A stretch of DNA of 7,168 nucleotides from an uncultured Colwellia sp. (GCA_913020705.1 CAJWBY010000200.1:1-7168); one strand, 5' to 3'; shown: positions 1 to 6,376, counted from the first letter of the stretch. Program-made: numbers and translations. The notes: a model not told the origin generated them from the sequence alone.

Positions 1-80
1 TTCCGAACTCAGAAGTGAAACGCAGTAGCGCCGATGGTAGTGTGGGAGTTCCCATGTGAGAGTAGGACATTGCTAGGCTT
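1..80 (+). rRNA. rrf: 5S ribosomal RNA, 3' part (5' end outside window)
   Basis: This is the last ~80 nt of a 5S rRNA, corresponding to about nucleotides 41-120 of the E. coli molecule. It aligns without gaps to the E. coli 3' portion from memory: the CCGAACTCAGAAGTGAAACG block at 3-22, then GCGCCGATGGTAGTGTGGG, then GTGAGAGTAGGACATTGCTAGGCTT. The 3' terminal GCTAGGC would pair with the missing 5' strand of helix I. 5S rRNA is part of the large ribosomal subunit and is usually the last rRNA gene of the operon, so 16S and 23S genes are expected upstream. The exact 3' end (79 or 80) is set by analogy. Confidence 0.97.
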
Positions 81-167
81 CTAATTAGTTTAATAATGAA
101 ACCTTGAGTTCATTTTTAAGCGGCTGTTTAAGATAGTTCAACTTATATGTTGAAGTATCGGCCCCGT

Positions 168-252
168 GGAGGGGTTCCCGAGTGGCCAAAGGGACCAGAT
201 TGTAAATCTGATGGCTCAGCCTTCGGTGGTTCGAATCCACCTCCCTCCACCA
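168..252 (+). tRNA. tRNA-Tyr (anticodon GTA), class II
   Basis: An 85-nt tRNA with encoded CCA. The acceptor stem is GGAGGGG (168-174) with TCCCTCC (242-248), followed by discriminator A249 and CCA at 250-252. The anticodon GTA is at 202-204 in loop TTGTAAA. A long variable arm (GGC 213-215 with GCC 219-221) marks it as class II; the T arm is GGTGG/CCACC around TTCGAAT (225-241). Tyrosine identity rests on the GTA anticodon plus close likeness to E. coli tRNA-Tyr. The first anticodon-stem pair is a C195-A211 mismatch, where E. coli has G-C. The gene follows the 5S by 87 bp, so it may be a distal tRNA of the rRNA operon. A weak promoter of its own is also possible (TTGAGT at 105-110 and TAAGAT at 129-134, 18-bp spacer). 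A small hairpin, TTCAAC/GTTGAA at 137-154, lies between and could be a processing stem. Confidence 0.97.
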
Positions 253-287
253 CTTTTCTTCTGTAACACTCCAACAATATCTTCTAA

Positions 288-304
288 TAAACAATCTTTG
301 TTTA
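288..304. terminator. possible weak AT-rich hairpin between convergent tRNA-Tyr and receiver-TPR gene
   Basis: A 7-bp perfect stem, TAAACAA/TTGTTTA, closes a 3-nt TCT loop and includes the stop codon of the minus-strand gene. It sits where the tRNA and the protein gene converge, but it has one G-C pair and only short T stretches nearby. A T-rich run (254-260) also follows the tRNA directly. Termination here is a guess from position. Confidence 0.25.
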
Positions 305-1912
305 AATCAAACTATTTTTAATTACCATATACTTATGATTGATTTTCGTAAATCGATTATAAAATTCACTATTACTCTCTATATCCTTAAATTGCGCTAT
401 TAATTCTTCTGCTTGTTCTAAATCGTTTAACTTTTCTCTATTTTTATCAAATGAAACAAGTAAGACTTGTAATAAATTAAGTTTAATACCTGTGTGATTA
501 GGAAAATGGATCAGCGCTTTATTTAACTTTTCTATAGCTAAACTGTAATGTCCAGTTCGATATAGATTAACACCTACTTCTAACGCATTTTGAGCAGCAA
601 CCTTGTCAGAGTCCTGATTGGATTTATCTGATAAACTTTTAATCTTAGATTTTATTTCTACATTATCTGGATCTGTCTGCGCTAAATCATTCAGTAATTC
701 ATCAGCATACTTGCCTTTACCTAAAGCAATTAAGGACTTTGCTATAGCAATTGTGCCAGACTCAGTTATTTGGTTTTTGAATTCATGTAATAAAGTTTCA
801 GCGTCTTTTAATGCTTCTTTAGCAAGCTGTGGATCTTTTATTTTATGATGTAATCTAGAAACCAATAGGTGACTATGTATCTTTATTTCAGCCGAATTAA
901 AATCTTTAAGCATGACATTAAGCGATTTAAACGCTTTATAGCTGAGTTTACGAACTTCAAGAGAGCTAAGTTCTACGGCATATTCAAGAAGTGCTTCAAC
1001 AAAATTTAATGTGTTTTCTGGTTGTTTATGAACAGAATGGTAAGCAAGCTCTGTTGTCTTAGAAAAAGCACGCGTAGCTTTGTCGAAGTTCTCATTCTCC
1101 AAACACAGATCAGCATATTTCTTTAAGCGTTTGACTGATAATGGAGAAACTAACAGTGCTTTTTCTAAAGTATCTTCAGCAAAATAGGGTTGATGATTTA
1201 GTTCATAAGTTTCGGCTAACCAATCGTAAGCAGATAAATATAGTGGATAGCTTTTCACTACGTCATTAAAATAATTAATCGCAAGTTCAAAATCTTTTTT
1301 AACTAATGCAATTTTTCCTAAACCGATAGCTGCCCATTGACAGTTCGTTGCACCAAGGTAAGCTTCATATATTTCACTGGCTTTTTCAAATTGTTTTAAT
1401 TCATAGTAGAGTCTTGATTTAATACCTAAACACTCTGTTTTATGAATTGAGTTAACAATTCGGGTTGATTCACATAGTTTGAGTACCTTTTTATAATCAC
1501 GATTATCCATAGCTTGATAAATATCGAGCATGGTGTTTTTTTTGAGAAAACATCTTTTTAATCGTCCGTTCAAATCATTAAGAGAGTAGGGTTTAGTAAG
1601 ATATTCATCGGGTTTATGTTCTAAAGCAGCTAATACCATTCCTTGAGAAACTTCCGCCGTTATCATCACAATAGTGCATTGTCTTGGAATGAGATTCTTT
1701 GATCTCAATTCCTCAAGAATTTGTTGACCGTTTTTTTTGTCTGGACCTAGGTCATACCCTAGTAATATAACGTCAAACTCGATACTTTCACAAAGTGAAA
1801 TAACATCAGGGGCGTGATGACAAGTATCCACCTTCATTGCGCCGAGTGTGTTCGCAAATATTTTTAATGTATCCCGCGACTGATTAATATGTTCTACGAT
1901 CAAAAAGCGCAT
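302..1912 (-). CDS. response-regulator-like receiver domain fused to TPR repeats
   Basis: A 536-residue cytoplasmic protein with a CheY-like receiver at about residues 1-122 and helical TPR-like repeats over the rest, clearest at about 160-285 (for example 195-228 and 229-262) and again at 440-475. There is no signal peptide or membrane segment. Receiver landmarks: LIVEH at 4-8 for strand 1, where two acidic residues are usual and only E7 remains; ILLGYDLG at 49-56, where Gly52 occupies the phospho-acceptor Asp position; T85 in VMITAE; and K107 in the expected TKP motif. The fold is therefore kept while the phosphorylation chemistry looks lost, suggesting phosphorylation-independent scaffolding through the TPRs. 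Proteins of this receiver-TPR architecture occur in gammaproteobacteria, and their function is poorly defined. No kinase gene is adjacent. The ATG at 1912 has no nearby ribosome binding site; an in-frame ATT at 1933 does, and would add seven residues. Confidence 0.9.
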   Translation of the reverse strand: MRFLIVEHINQSRDTLKIFANTLGAMKVDTCHHAPDVISLCESIEFDVILLGYDLGPDKKNGQQILEELRSKNLIPRQCTIVMITAEVSQGMVLAALEHKPDEYLTKPYSLNDLNGRLKRCFLKKNTMLDIYQAMDNRDYKKVLKLCESTRIVNSIHKTECLGIKSRLYYELKQFEKASEIYEAYLGATNCQWAAIGLGKIALVKKDFELAINYFNDVVKSYPLYLSAYDWLAETYELNHQPYFAEDTLEKALLVSPLSVKRLKKYADLCLENENFDKATRAFSKTTELAYHSVHKQPENTLNFVEALLEYAVELSSLEVRKLSYKAFKSLNVMLKDFNSAEIKIHSHLLVSRLHHKIKDPQLAKEALKDAETLLHEFKNQITESGTIAIAKSLIALGKGKYADELLNDLAQTDPDNVEIKSKIKSLSDKSNQDSDKVAAQNALEVGVNLYRTGHYSLAIEKLNKALIHFPNHTGIKLNLLQVLLVSFDKNREKLNDLEQAEELIAQFKDIESNSEFYNRFTKINHKYMVIKNSLI

Positions 1913-1939
1913 TTTATTGTATTGGATATTAATCCTAAA

Positions 1940-1945
1940 CTCCTT
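1940..1945 (-). promoter_or_regulatory. Shine-Dalgarno AAGGAG pointing to an ATT start at 1933
   Basis: Read on the minus strand, AAGGAG is followed by TTTAGG and then ATT (1933-1931), a normal 6-nt spacing. The ATG at 1912 lies 27 nt beyond this site, too far for direct use, and the sequence just upstream of that ATG is A/C-rich with no purine run. The frame is open from the ATT to the ATG, and a stop (TAA, 1948-1946) lies just upstream of the site. This makes ATT the best-supported alternative start, though leaderless or SD-independent initiation at the ATG is possible. Confidence 0.5.
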
Positions 1946-1980
1946 TTAATATACGGTTTAACACATAGACTTTAAGCGGA

Positions 1981-1986
1981 ATTATA
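1981..1986 (-). promoter_or_regulatory. candidate -10 box for the receiver-TPR gene
   Basis: The minus strand reads TATAAT here, a perfect sigma-70 -10 hexamer 69 bp upstream of the ATG. No good -35 lies at 16-18 bp; the corresponding stretch falls inside the palindrome at 1999-2010, which would allow a regulator bound there to block or replace -35 contacts. This is inferred from position and consensus only. Confidence 0.35.
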
Positions 1987-1998
1987 TGAGCTTGTCTA

Positions 1999-2010
1999 GC
2001 TTTCGAAAGC
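1999..2010. repeat. 12-bp perfect palindrome centred on TTCGAA
   Basis: GCTTTCGAAAGC reads identically on both strands. It lies between two divergent genes and overlaps the expected -35 region of the minus-strand candidate promoter. It shares the TTCGAA core with the palindrome at 2020-2035, 23 bp away centre to centre, so the two could be paired operator sites. The binding protein is unknown. Confidence 0.5.
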
Positions 2011-2019
2011 ACAATATGA

Positions 2020-2035
2020 ATTTATTCGAATAAAT
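2020..2035. repeat. 16-bp perfect palindrome centred on TTCGAA
   Basis: ATTTATTCGAATAAAT is a perfect 16-bp palindrome. With no spacer in the centre it is a poor RNA hairpin but a plausible dimer-binding DNA site. It lies 41 bp upstream of the TATAAT proposed for the rhlE promoter. Confidence 0.5.
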
Positions 2036-2075
2036 GGGGGTTTTAAACGTTGATTCATCACCTCGTAATTGCACT

Positions 2076-2081
2076 TATAAT
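2076..2081 (+). promoter_or_regulatory. candidate -10 box for rhlE
   Basis: A perfect TATAAT hexamer 68 bp upstream of the rhlE ATG. The nearest -35-like sequences are imperfect: TTGATT at 2050-2055 gives a 20-bp spacer, and TTCATC at 2054-2059 gives 16 bp. A second -10-like TATACT follows at 2085-2090. Transcription from here would give a 5' leader of roughly 55-65 nt before a weak AAGAGA ribosome binding site at 2137-2142. Confidence 0.35.
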
Positions 2082-2149
2082 AGCTATACTGTATTCTGCA
2101 ACGCCGCTGTACATTGGCCAACTTCCACTTTTTATAAAGAGAATTTTCT

Positions 2150-3526
2150 ATGGGTTTTACCTCGTTGGGCTTATCTGCTCAAATTCAAAAAGCAATTGCC
2201 GAGAAAGGTTATACCGAACCATCACCAATACAAGCACAAGCAATTCCTGCCGTTTTATCTGGGGAAGATGTTATGGCAGCTGCACAAACAGGAACGGGGA
2301 AAACAGCAGGGTTCACCTTGCCAATATTAGAACGTTTATCAGGTGGTAATAAGCCTAAGCCTCATCAAGCTAGAACATTAATCTTGACGCCTACACGAGA
2401 ACTAGCTGCACAGATATATGACAATGTTGAGATGTATGGCAAGCATTTACCTTTAACATCTGCAGTAGTTTTTGGTGGAGTAAAAATTAATCCACAAATC
2501 TCACGATTACGTCAAGGTGTCGATATTTTAGTAGCAACACCAGGACGTCTTCTTGATCTATATAATCAAAAAGCTGTTAGCTTTAAGCAACTTGAAATTC
2601 TTGTTTTAGATGAAGCTGATAGAATGTTAGACATGGGCTTTCTTCGCGACATTAAAAAAATTCTAGCGATATTACCTAAGCAGCGTCAAAACCTTTTATT
2701 CTCAGCTACCTTTTCTGAAGATATACGAGATCTTGCTCGGGGCTTAGTAAACAATCCTGTTGAAATTTCTGTCAGCCCAAGAAACACCACAGTAGAAAGC
2801 GTTGAGCAAATAATATATCCCGTTGATAAAAAGAAAAAACAAGCACTACTTACAGCACTTATTAAAGATAATAACTGGCAACAAGTGCTAGTCTTTATGA
2901 AAACAAAACACGGTGCTAATAAACTAACAAAACAACTGGAAGCGGAAGGTATTCAAGCTGCTGCAATTCATGGAAATAAAAGTCAGGGAGCTAGGACCAA
3001 GGCATTAGCAAACTTCAAAGCAGGTACTGTAAGCGTGCTTGTTGCAACTGATATAGCAGCACGTGGTATTGATATTGACCAATTACCGCAGGTTGTTAAT
3101 TTTGAATTGCCAAATGTTCCAGAAGACTACGTGCATAGAATCGGAAGAACAGGTCGTGCTGGAGCTAGCGGCAAAGCTGTTTCATTAGTGTGTTCTGATG
3201 AAATTGATTTATTAAACGATGTACAACAATTGATTCAAGCACACATTCCTCGAGAAATAATTGCAGGTTTTGAACCTTTTAATTTTTTAGTTGAATCACG
3301 TCCGTTAAGACCAGTAAAAGCTAACAAACCTAGAAAGCCGAAAACTGAACATCAAGACGGACAACGCTCTGCTGATAATGCGCGTGGTCATAAACCGAAA
3401 AGTAAAAACCCTAGGAATAAAGCTGATAGTAGCGGTAATCGAAATCCTAATCCAGGAGGGCGTCGTAAAAGCCCAGCAAGTGCTGCACCTAAAAGCGGTA
3501 GCGACCCATACTCTGCTACACGCTAA
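2150..3526 (+). CDS. rhlE: ATP-dependent RNA helicase, DEAD-box, RhlE type
   Basis: A 458-residue DEAD-box helicase that uses ATP to unwind short RNA duplexes in the cytoplasm; RhlE proteins act in ribosome assembly and RNA turnover, often with a cold-growth role. All core motifs are present: Q motif with PSPIQ at 24-28, motif I AQTGTGKT at 45-52, Ia PTRELA at 81-86, Ib TPGR at 130-133, II DEAD at 154-157, III SAT at 185-187, V ATDIAARG at 299-306 and [10 protein letters not shown] at 329-336. The start [11 protein letters not shown] and motif I context ([17 protein letters not shown]) are typical of RhlE, and length is close to E. coli RhlE (about 454). Residues ~383-458 form a basic, low-complexity tail rich in Lys, Arg, Pro, Ser, Gly and Asn, probably disordered and RNA-binding. 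It is a single-gene unit closed by a strong terminator. The ATG is preceded by AAGAGA with an acceptable gap. Confidence 0.95.
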   Translation: MGFTSLGLSAQIQKAIAEKGYTEPSPIQAQAIPAVLSGEDVMAAAQTGTGKTAGFTLPILERLSGGNKPKPHQARTLILTPTRELAAQIYDNVEMYGKHLPLTSAVVFGGVKINPQISRLRQGVDILVATPGRLLDLYNQKAVSFKQLEILVLDEADRMLDMGFLRDIKKILAILPKQRQNLLFSATFSEDIRDLARGLVNNPVEISVSPRNTTVESVEQIIYPVDKKKKQALLTALIKDNNWQQVLVFMKTKHGANKLTKQLEAEGIQAAAIHGNKSQGARTKALANFKAGTVSVLVATDIAARGIDIDQLPQVVNFELPNVPEDYVHRIGRTGRAGASGKAVSLVCSDEIDLLNDVQQLIQAHIPREIIAGFEPFNFLVESRPLRPVKANKPRKPKTEHQDGQRSADNARGHKPKSKNPRNKADSSGNRNPNPGGRRKSPASAAPKSGSDPYSATR

Positions 3527-3535
3527 TACTCTATA

Positions 3536-3562
3536 AATAAGGCTCTTTAAGAGCCTTATTTT
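3536..3562. terminator. bidirectional rho-independent terminator, rhlE / yaiI
   Basis: A 10-bp perfect stem, AATAAGGCTC (3536-3545) with GAGCCTTATT (3551-3560), closes a TTTAA loop. The plus strand continues TTTTC at 3559-3563, and the minus-strand transcript ends its stem with TTATT followed by TATAG, so it can serve both converging genes. The right arm contains the yaiI stop codon (3558-3556), so for yaiI the hairpin starts at the end of the coding sequence. Confidence 0.85.
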
Positions 3563-4002
3563 CTTTTCGCTAATAGTTTATCAAGATTATTTGCGAACGC
3601 TTGTCTGTCTGCTTGACTAATAGCTGGAGCACCACCTGTTTGAATACCACTAGAACGCAGGGTATCCATAAAGTCTCGCATATTAAGCCTTTGCTTGATG
3701 TTACTCTCAGTATAGAGTTCTCCTCTAGGATTTAACGCTAAGCAACCTTTGTCAACGGCCTCGGCTGCCAAAGGTATATCAGCAGTTATTACTAAGTCAT
3801 GTGCTTCTGCTCGGTTAACAATTTCATCATCGGCTACATCGAAACCTGAACTCACTTGTACGAAAGATATAAATTTTGAAGGTGGTATTTTTAAGTAATG
3901 GTTTGCAACTAAAATAGTTTCAATTTTTGCCCGGTCAGCTGCACGGAATAAAATATCTTTAATCACGACAGGACAAGCGTCAGCATCGACCCAAATTTTC
4001 AT
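3556..4002 (-). CDS. yaiI: YaiI/YqxD family protein (UPF0178, DUF188)
   Basis: A 148-residue soluble protein, close in length to E. coli YaiI (about 152). It begins [18 protein letters not shown], the signature of the YaiI/YqxD family, with D6, D8 and C10 in the first strand. Further conserved-looking blocks are [10 protein letters not shown] at 53-62, the [12 protein letters not shown] stretch at 69-80, NPRGE at 91-95 and TGGAP at 122-126. The family is related to PIN-like nuclease folds and the clustered Asp residues could bind metal, but no biochemical function is established to my knowledge. The start is supported by AGGGA upstream on the minus strand (TAGGGATTAAT then ATG). It is convergent with rhlE and shares its terminator, and divergent from the thioesterase operon. 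Confidence 0.93.
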   Translation of the reverse strand: MKIWVDADACPVVIKDILFRAADRAKIETILVANHYLKIPPSKFISFVQVSSGFDVADDEIVNRAEAHDLVITADIPLAAEAVDKGCLALNPRGELYTESNIKQRLNMRDFMDTLRSSGIQTGGAPAISQADRQAFANNLDKLLAKRK

Positions 4003-4010
4003 ATTAATCC

Positions 4011-4021
4011 CTATTACTATT
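4011..4021. repeat. 11-bp direct repeat, copy 1 (yaiI-thioesterase intergenic)
   Basis: CTATTACTATT occurs here, 9 bp from the yaiI ATG, and again at 4048-4058. This copy sits beside the yaiI ribosome binding site. In AT-rich DNA chance is possible. Confidence 0.4.
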
Positions 4022-4047
4022 CATTTTACGCACTCATAAGGTGCAAA

Positions 4048-4058
4048 CTATTACTATT
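4048..4058. repeat. 11-bp direct repeat, copy 2
   Basis: Second exact copy of CTATTACTATT, starting 37 bp after the first. The 166-bp divergent region that holds both must carry the promoters of yaiI and of the downstream cluster. It also has an interrupted inverted repeat, GATATT/AATATC, at 4096-4113. Confidence 0.4.
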
Positions 4059-4168
4059 TTAATATGAGGATTGCTGGTATATCTAATAGATTCGGGATAT
4101 TAATATAAATATCAAGCTGGAATGAAATCTGCTAAGTACGACAAAATAGTTAATAAGAGAGTTAAAAG

Positions 4169-4645
4169 ATGAATAAGCCACAAAGAGATATAACATTAAG
4201 ATTTTTAGCAGAACCACAAGATGTAAATTTTGGCGGTAAGGTTCACGGTGGTGCAGTAATGAAGTGGATAGATCTGGCTGCTTATGCCTGTTCTGCAGGT
4301 TGGAGTGGTCGTTATTGCGTTACAGCTTATGCAGGTGGAATACGTTTTGTTGCGCCGATTCATGTTGGAAGTTTAGTAGAAGTACAGGCTAAAGTAATCT
4401 ACACGGGTAACTCATCAATGCATATAGCGCTTGAAGTTAATGCTTGTGACCCTAAATCACTTAATCGTCGATTAACGACTCACTGTATAGTAATAATGGT
4501 GGCAGTCGATCAAAATGGGCAGTCTGAACAAATTCCAAAATGGATACCTGAGACCCCAGAAGATATTAAACAACATGAATCTGCAAAAAGATTGATGGAA
4601 ATGCGAAAACTAATCGGCGAAGAGATGCAAATTTTTGTAGAATAG
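4169..4645 (+). CDS. acyl-CoA thioesterase, hotdog fold (YciA/BACH-like)
   Basis: A 158-residue cytoplasmic protein of the hotdog thioesterase superfamily, expected to hydrolyse acyl-CoA to free fatty acid and CoA. The N-terminal block LRFLAEPQDVNFGGKVHGGAVMKWIDLAA follows the YciA/cytosolic long-chain acyl-CoA hydrolase pattern. N20 aligns with the active-site Asn region, H26-G27-G28 is the HGG turn before the central helix, and D35 on that helix is the likely catalytic acid. The strands IRFVAPIHVGSLVEVQAKVIYTGNSSMHIALEV (58-90) are the usual hotdog sheet. Length is typical for a single-domain enzyme, which would form dimers or hexamers. Chain-length preference cannot be read from sequence. 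A purine-rich AAGAGAG precedes the ATG. It is the first gene of a probable three-gene unit, with 38 bp to the next gene and no strong terminator between. Confidence 0.9.
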   Translation: MNKPQRDITLRFLAEPQDVNFGGKVHGGAVMKWIDLAAYACSAGWSGRYCVTAYAGGIRFVAPIHVGSLVEVQAKVIYTGNSSMHIALEVNACDPKSLNRRLTTHCIVIMVAVDQNGQSEQIPKWIPETPEDIKQHESAKRLMEMRKLIGEEMQIFVE

Positions 4646-4683
4646 CTGTGTCTATTAAATACAGTGTTAGGTAGGAATATATC

Positions 4684-5091
4684 ATGGCAGAAAATCTCGA
4701 CGAACAGCAAATCAAGAAAGTATTAGGTTACGATGATGCCCAACGTGCAAGTTACTTTCTGAAAGAAGTTGTGACAAATAATGAGATTTGGATATTAAAA
4801 GATGAACACGGCTGTGTGATGCTTAATACCGAAGATGAAGATTGTGTACCTGTTTGGCCTAATCAAACATTTGCACAAGCTTGGGCAACCGACGAATGGA
4901 AAGAATGCCAGGCTGAAGCTATTTCATTAAGTAAATGGTTTAGTCGTTGGTCGCATGGATTAGCAGATGATGAATTAGCCTTAGTGGTTTTTCCTAGTCA
5001 AAATGAACAAGGGTTAGTTTTCTATCCAGAAGAGCTCGAACAAGAATTGAAAAACAAACAGAAAAATCAATCAGCCAAAGGTCAGCGTTAA
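4684..5091 (+). CDS. DUF2750 domain protein
   Basis: A 135-residue soluble acidic protein without signal peptide or membrane segments. The pattern matches DUF2750: an N-terminal helix with R21-ASYFLKEVV, a short sheet EIWILKDEHGCVML (34-47), the VPVWPNQTFAQAWATDEW block (55-72), then ISLSKWFSRWSHGLADDELALVVFP (80-104) and a late YPEELEQEL (115-122). The last 15 residues are polar and basic. DUF2750 proteins have no assigned function that I know of. The start is well supported by TAGGA with a 7-nt gap to ATG. The stop codon lies 4 bp before the ATG of the RhlE-like helicase, so the two are almost certainly co-transcribed and probably coupled in translation, which hints at a function tied to RNA metabolism. 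Confidence 0.85.
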   Translation: MAENLDEQQIKKVLGYDDAQRASYFLKEVVTNNEIWILKDEHGCVMLNTEDEDCVPVWPNQTFAQAWATDEWKECQAEAISLSKWFSRWSHGLADDELALVVFPSQNEQGLVFYPEELEQELKNKQKNQSAKGQR

Positions 5092-5095
5092 TTAC

Positions 5096-6349
5096 ATGAG
5101 TTTTACTTCTTTAGCATTAGATAAAAGCTTAACCGACGCTATTAAAGCCCTCGGTTATGATGAAGCCACACCTATTCAGAAAAAAGCTATTCCTGCTATT
5201 TTAGCAGGGAAAGATATTATGGCTGGAGCACAAACAGGTACAGGGAAAACTGCAGCCTTTGCTTTACCTATATTGCAGAAGTTAATGACTAGTCTTCCTG
5301 AAAATCGTCCGGTAAGAGCTTTAGTATTAACGCCAACACGCGAGCTTGCTCAACAAGTTTATAAAAGCTTTGTTAGTTATGCTGAAAATACCGAACTGAA
5401 TATCGCGGTCGCTTATGGTGGAGTCAGTATTAACCCACAAATTACTGCATTAAATAAAGGTGCAGATGTTTTAGTGGCAACACCAGGACGATTACTCGAT
5501 CATATTATTAATGGATCTTTAGCATTAACGGAACTTGAGTTTTTAATCTTTGATGAAGCAGACCGTATGTTGGATATGGGATTTAAAGATGAGATTGACC
5601 GTATTTTAAATCGTGTACCGCTTAAACGACAAACATTGTTATTTTCAGCAACATTTGACGATGCCATTTTTAAACTCAGTAAAAACCTATTAACAGATCC
5701 AGAGTTAATTGAAGTAAGCGAGCGTAATGCTGCTGCATCAAAAGTAGAGCAAATTCTGTATACCGTTGATAGTGACCGAAAGCGTGAATTAACTTCATTT
5801 TTGATCGGCTCAAAGAATTGGAAACAGGTACTTATTTTCACCCGTACTAAGTTAACTGCCGATTCATTAGCGAAAGAAATGTGCAAAGACGGTATTAAAA
5901 CGCAATCTATCCATGGTGATAAATCTCAAGGCGCAAGAGAAAAAGCCTTGGCAGAATTTAAAGAAGGAAAAACCCGTGCTTTAGTGGCTACAGATGTAGC
6001 TTCTCGTGGTTTGGATATAGCAGATTTAAATTATGTGATTAACTACGAACTTCCATATATCGCAGAGGACTATATTCACCGTATCGGACGAACCGGTAGA
6101 GCTGGGAATGAAGGATTAGCTGTTTCATTAATGAGCCCTAGTGAAGAATGGTTACTAGAAGCTGTTGAAAAGGTGCTTGATACGCGTTTATTGCAACAAT
6201 GGTATCCTGGTTATGAGCCAGACTTAACAAAAACAGAAAAACCTGCAAAAAAAGGCGGCCAGAAACAACGTGACAGAAAAAAAGCGTTAGGTGAAAACCA
6301 AGACAGTAAAAAACGCTCTGGACCTAAAAATAAATACGGTCGAAGGTAA
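5096..6349 (+). CDS. DEAD-box ATP-dependent RNA helicase, RhlE-like paralogue
   Basis: A 417-residue DEAD-box RNA helicase. All motifs are intact: TPIQ at 25-28, AQTGTGKT at 45-52, PTRELA at 80-85, TPGR at 129-132, DEAD at 153-156, SAT at 184-186, IFTRTK at 247-252, ATDVASRG at 298-305 and HRIGRTGR at 328-335. It aligns nearly gap-free with the helicase at 2150-3526 through the core (shared MxFTSL start, YGGVSINPQI versus [20 protein letters not shown] versus [10 protein letters not shown]), so the two are paralogues. The basic C-terminal tail (about 378-417, rich in Lys, Arg, Gln and Gly) is only half as long as in the first copy. It should unwind RNA in ribosome assembly or decay; the exact target is unknown. 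It is the last gene of the unit. No Shine-Dalgarno lies 5-10 nt before its ATG (AAAGG at 5077-5081 is too distant), so it likely depends on translation of the DUF2750 gene. Confidence 0.93.
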   Translation: MSFTSLALDKSLTDAIKALGYDEATPIQKKAIPAILAGKDIMAGAQTGTGKTAAFALPILQKLMTSLPENRPVRALVLTPTRELAQQVYKSFVSYAENTELNIAVAYGGVSINPQITALNKGADVLVATPGRLLDHIINGSLALTELEFLIFDEADRMLDMGFKDEIDRILNRVPLKRQTLLFSATFDDAIFKLSKNLLTDPELIEVSERNAAASKVEQILYTVDSDRKRELTSFLIGSKNWKQVLIFTRTKLTADSLAKEMCKDGIKTQSIHGDKSQGAREKALAEFKEGKTRALVATDVASRGLDIADLNYVINYELPYIAEDYIHRIGRTGRAGNEGLAVSLMSPSEEWLLEAVEKVLDTRLLQQWYPGYEPDLTKTEKPAKKGGQKQRDRKKALGENQDSKKRSGPKNKYGRR

Positions 6350-6376
6350 TTTACTAACGCGTAATAGATCAGGTCT

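Noticed and set aside
85..294. A 69-codon minus-strand reading frame containing REVDSNHRRLSHQIYNLVPLATREP
   Set aside because: It is the antisense of the tRNA-Tyr gene, a well-known source of spurious protein predictions, and has no ribosome binding site.
618..848. Plus-strand frame of 76 codons inside the receiver-TPR gene
   Set aside because: It is antisense to clear TPR coding sequence and has no recognisable product.
2034..2349. Two overlapping plus-strand frames of about 98 codons (2034-2330 and 2050-2349)
   Set aside because: Both run into the rhlE start in other frames, lack family features and cover the promoter region.
4510..4710. Minus-strand frame of 66 codons across the thioesterase end
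   Set aside because: It is a shadow of the thioesterase gene on the other strand.
5500..5886. Minus-strand frame of 128 codons inside the second helicase
   Set aside because: It is antisense to conserved helicase motifs; serine-rich low-complexity translation is typical of a shadow frame.
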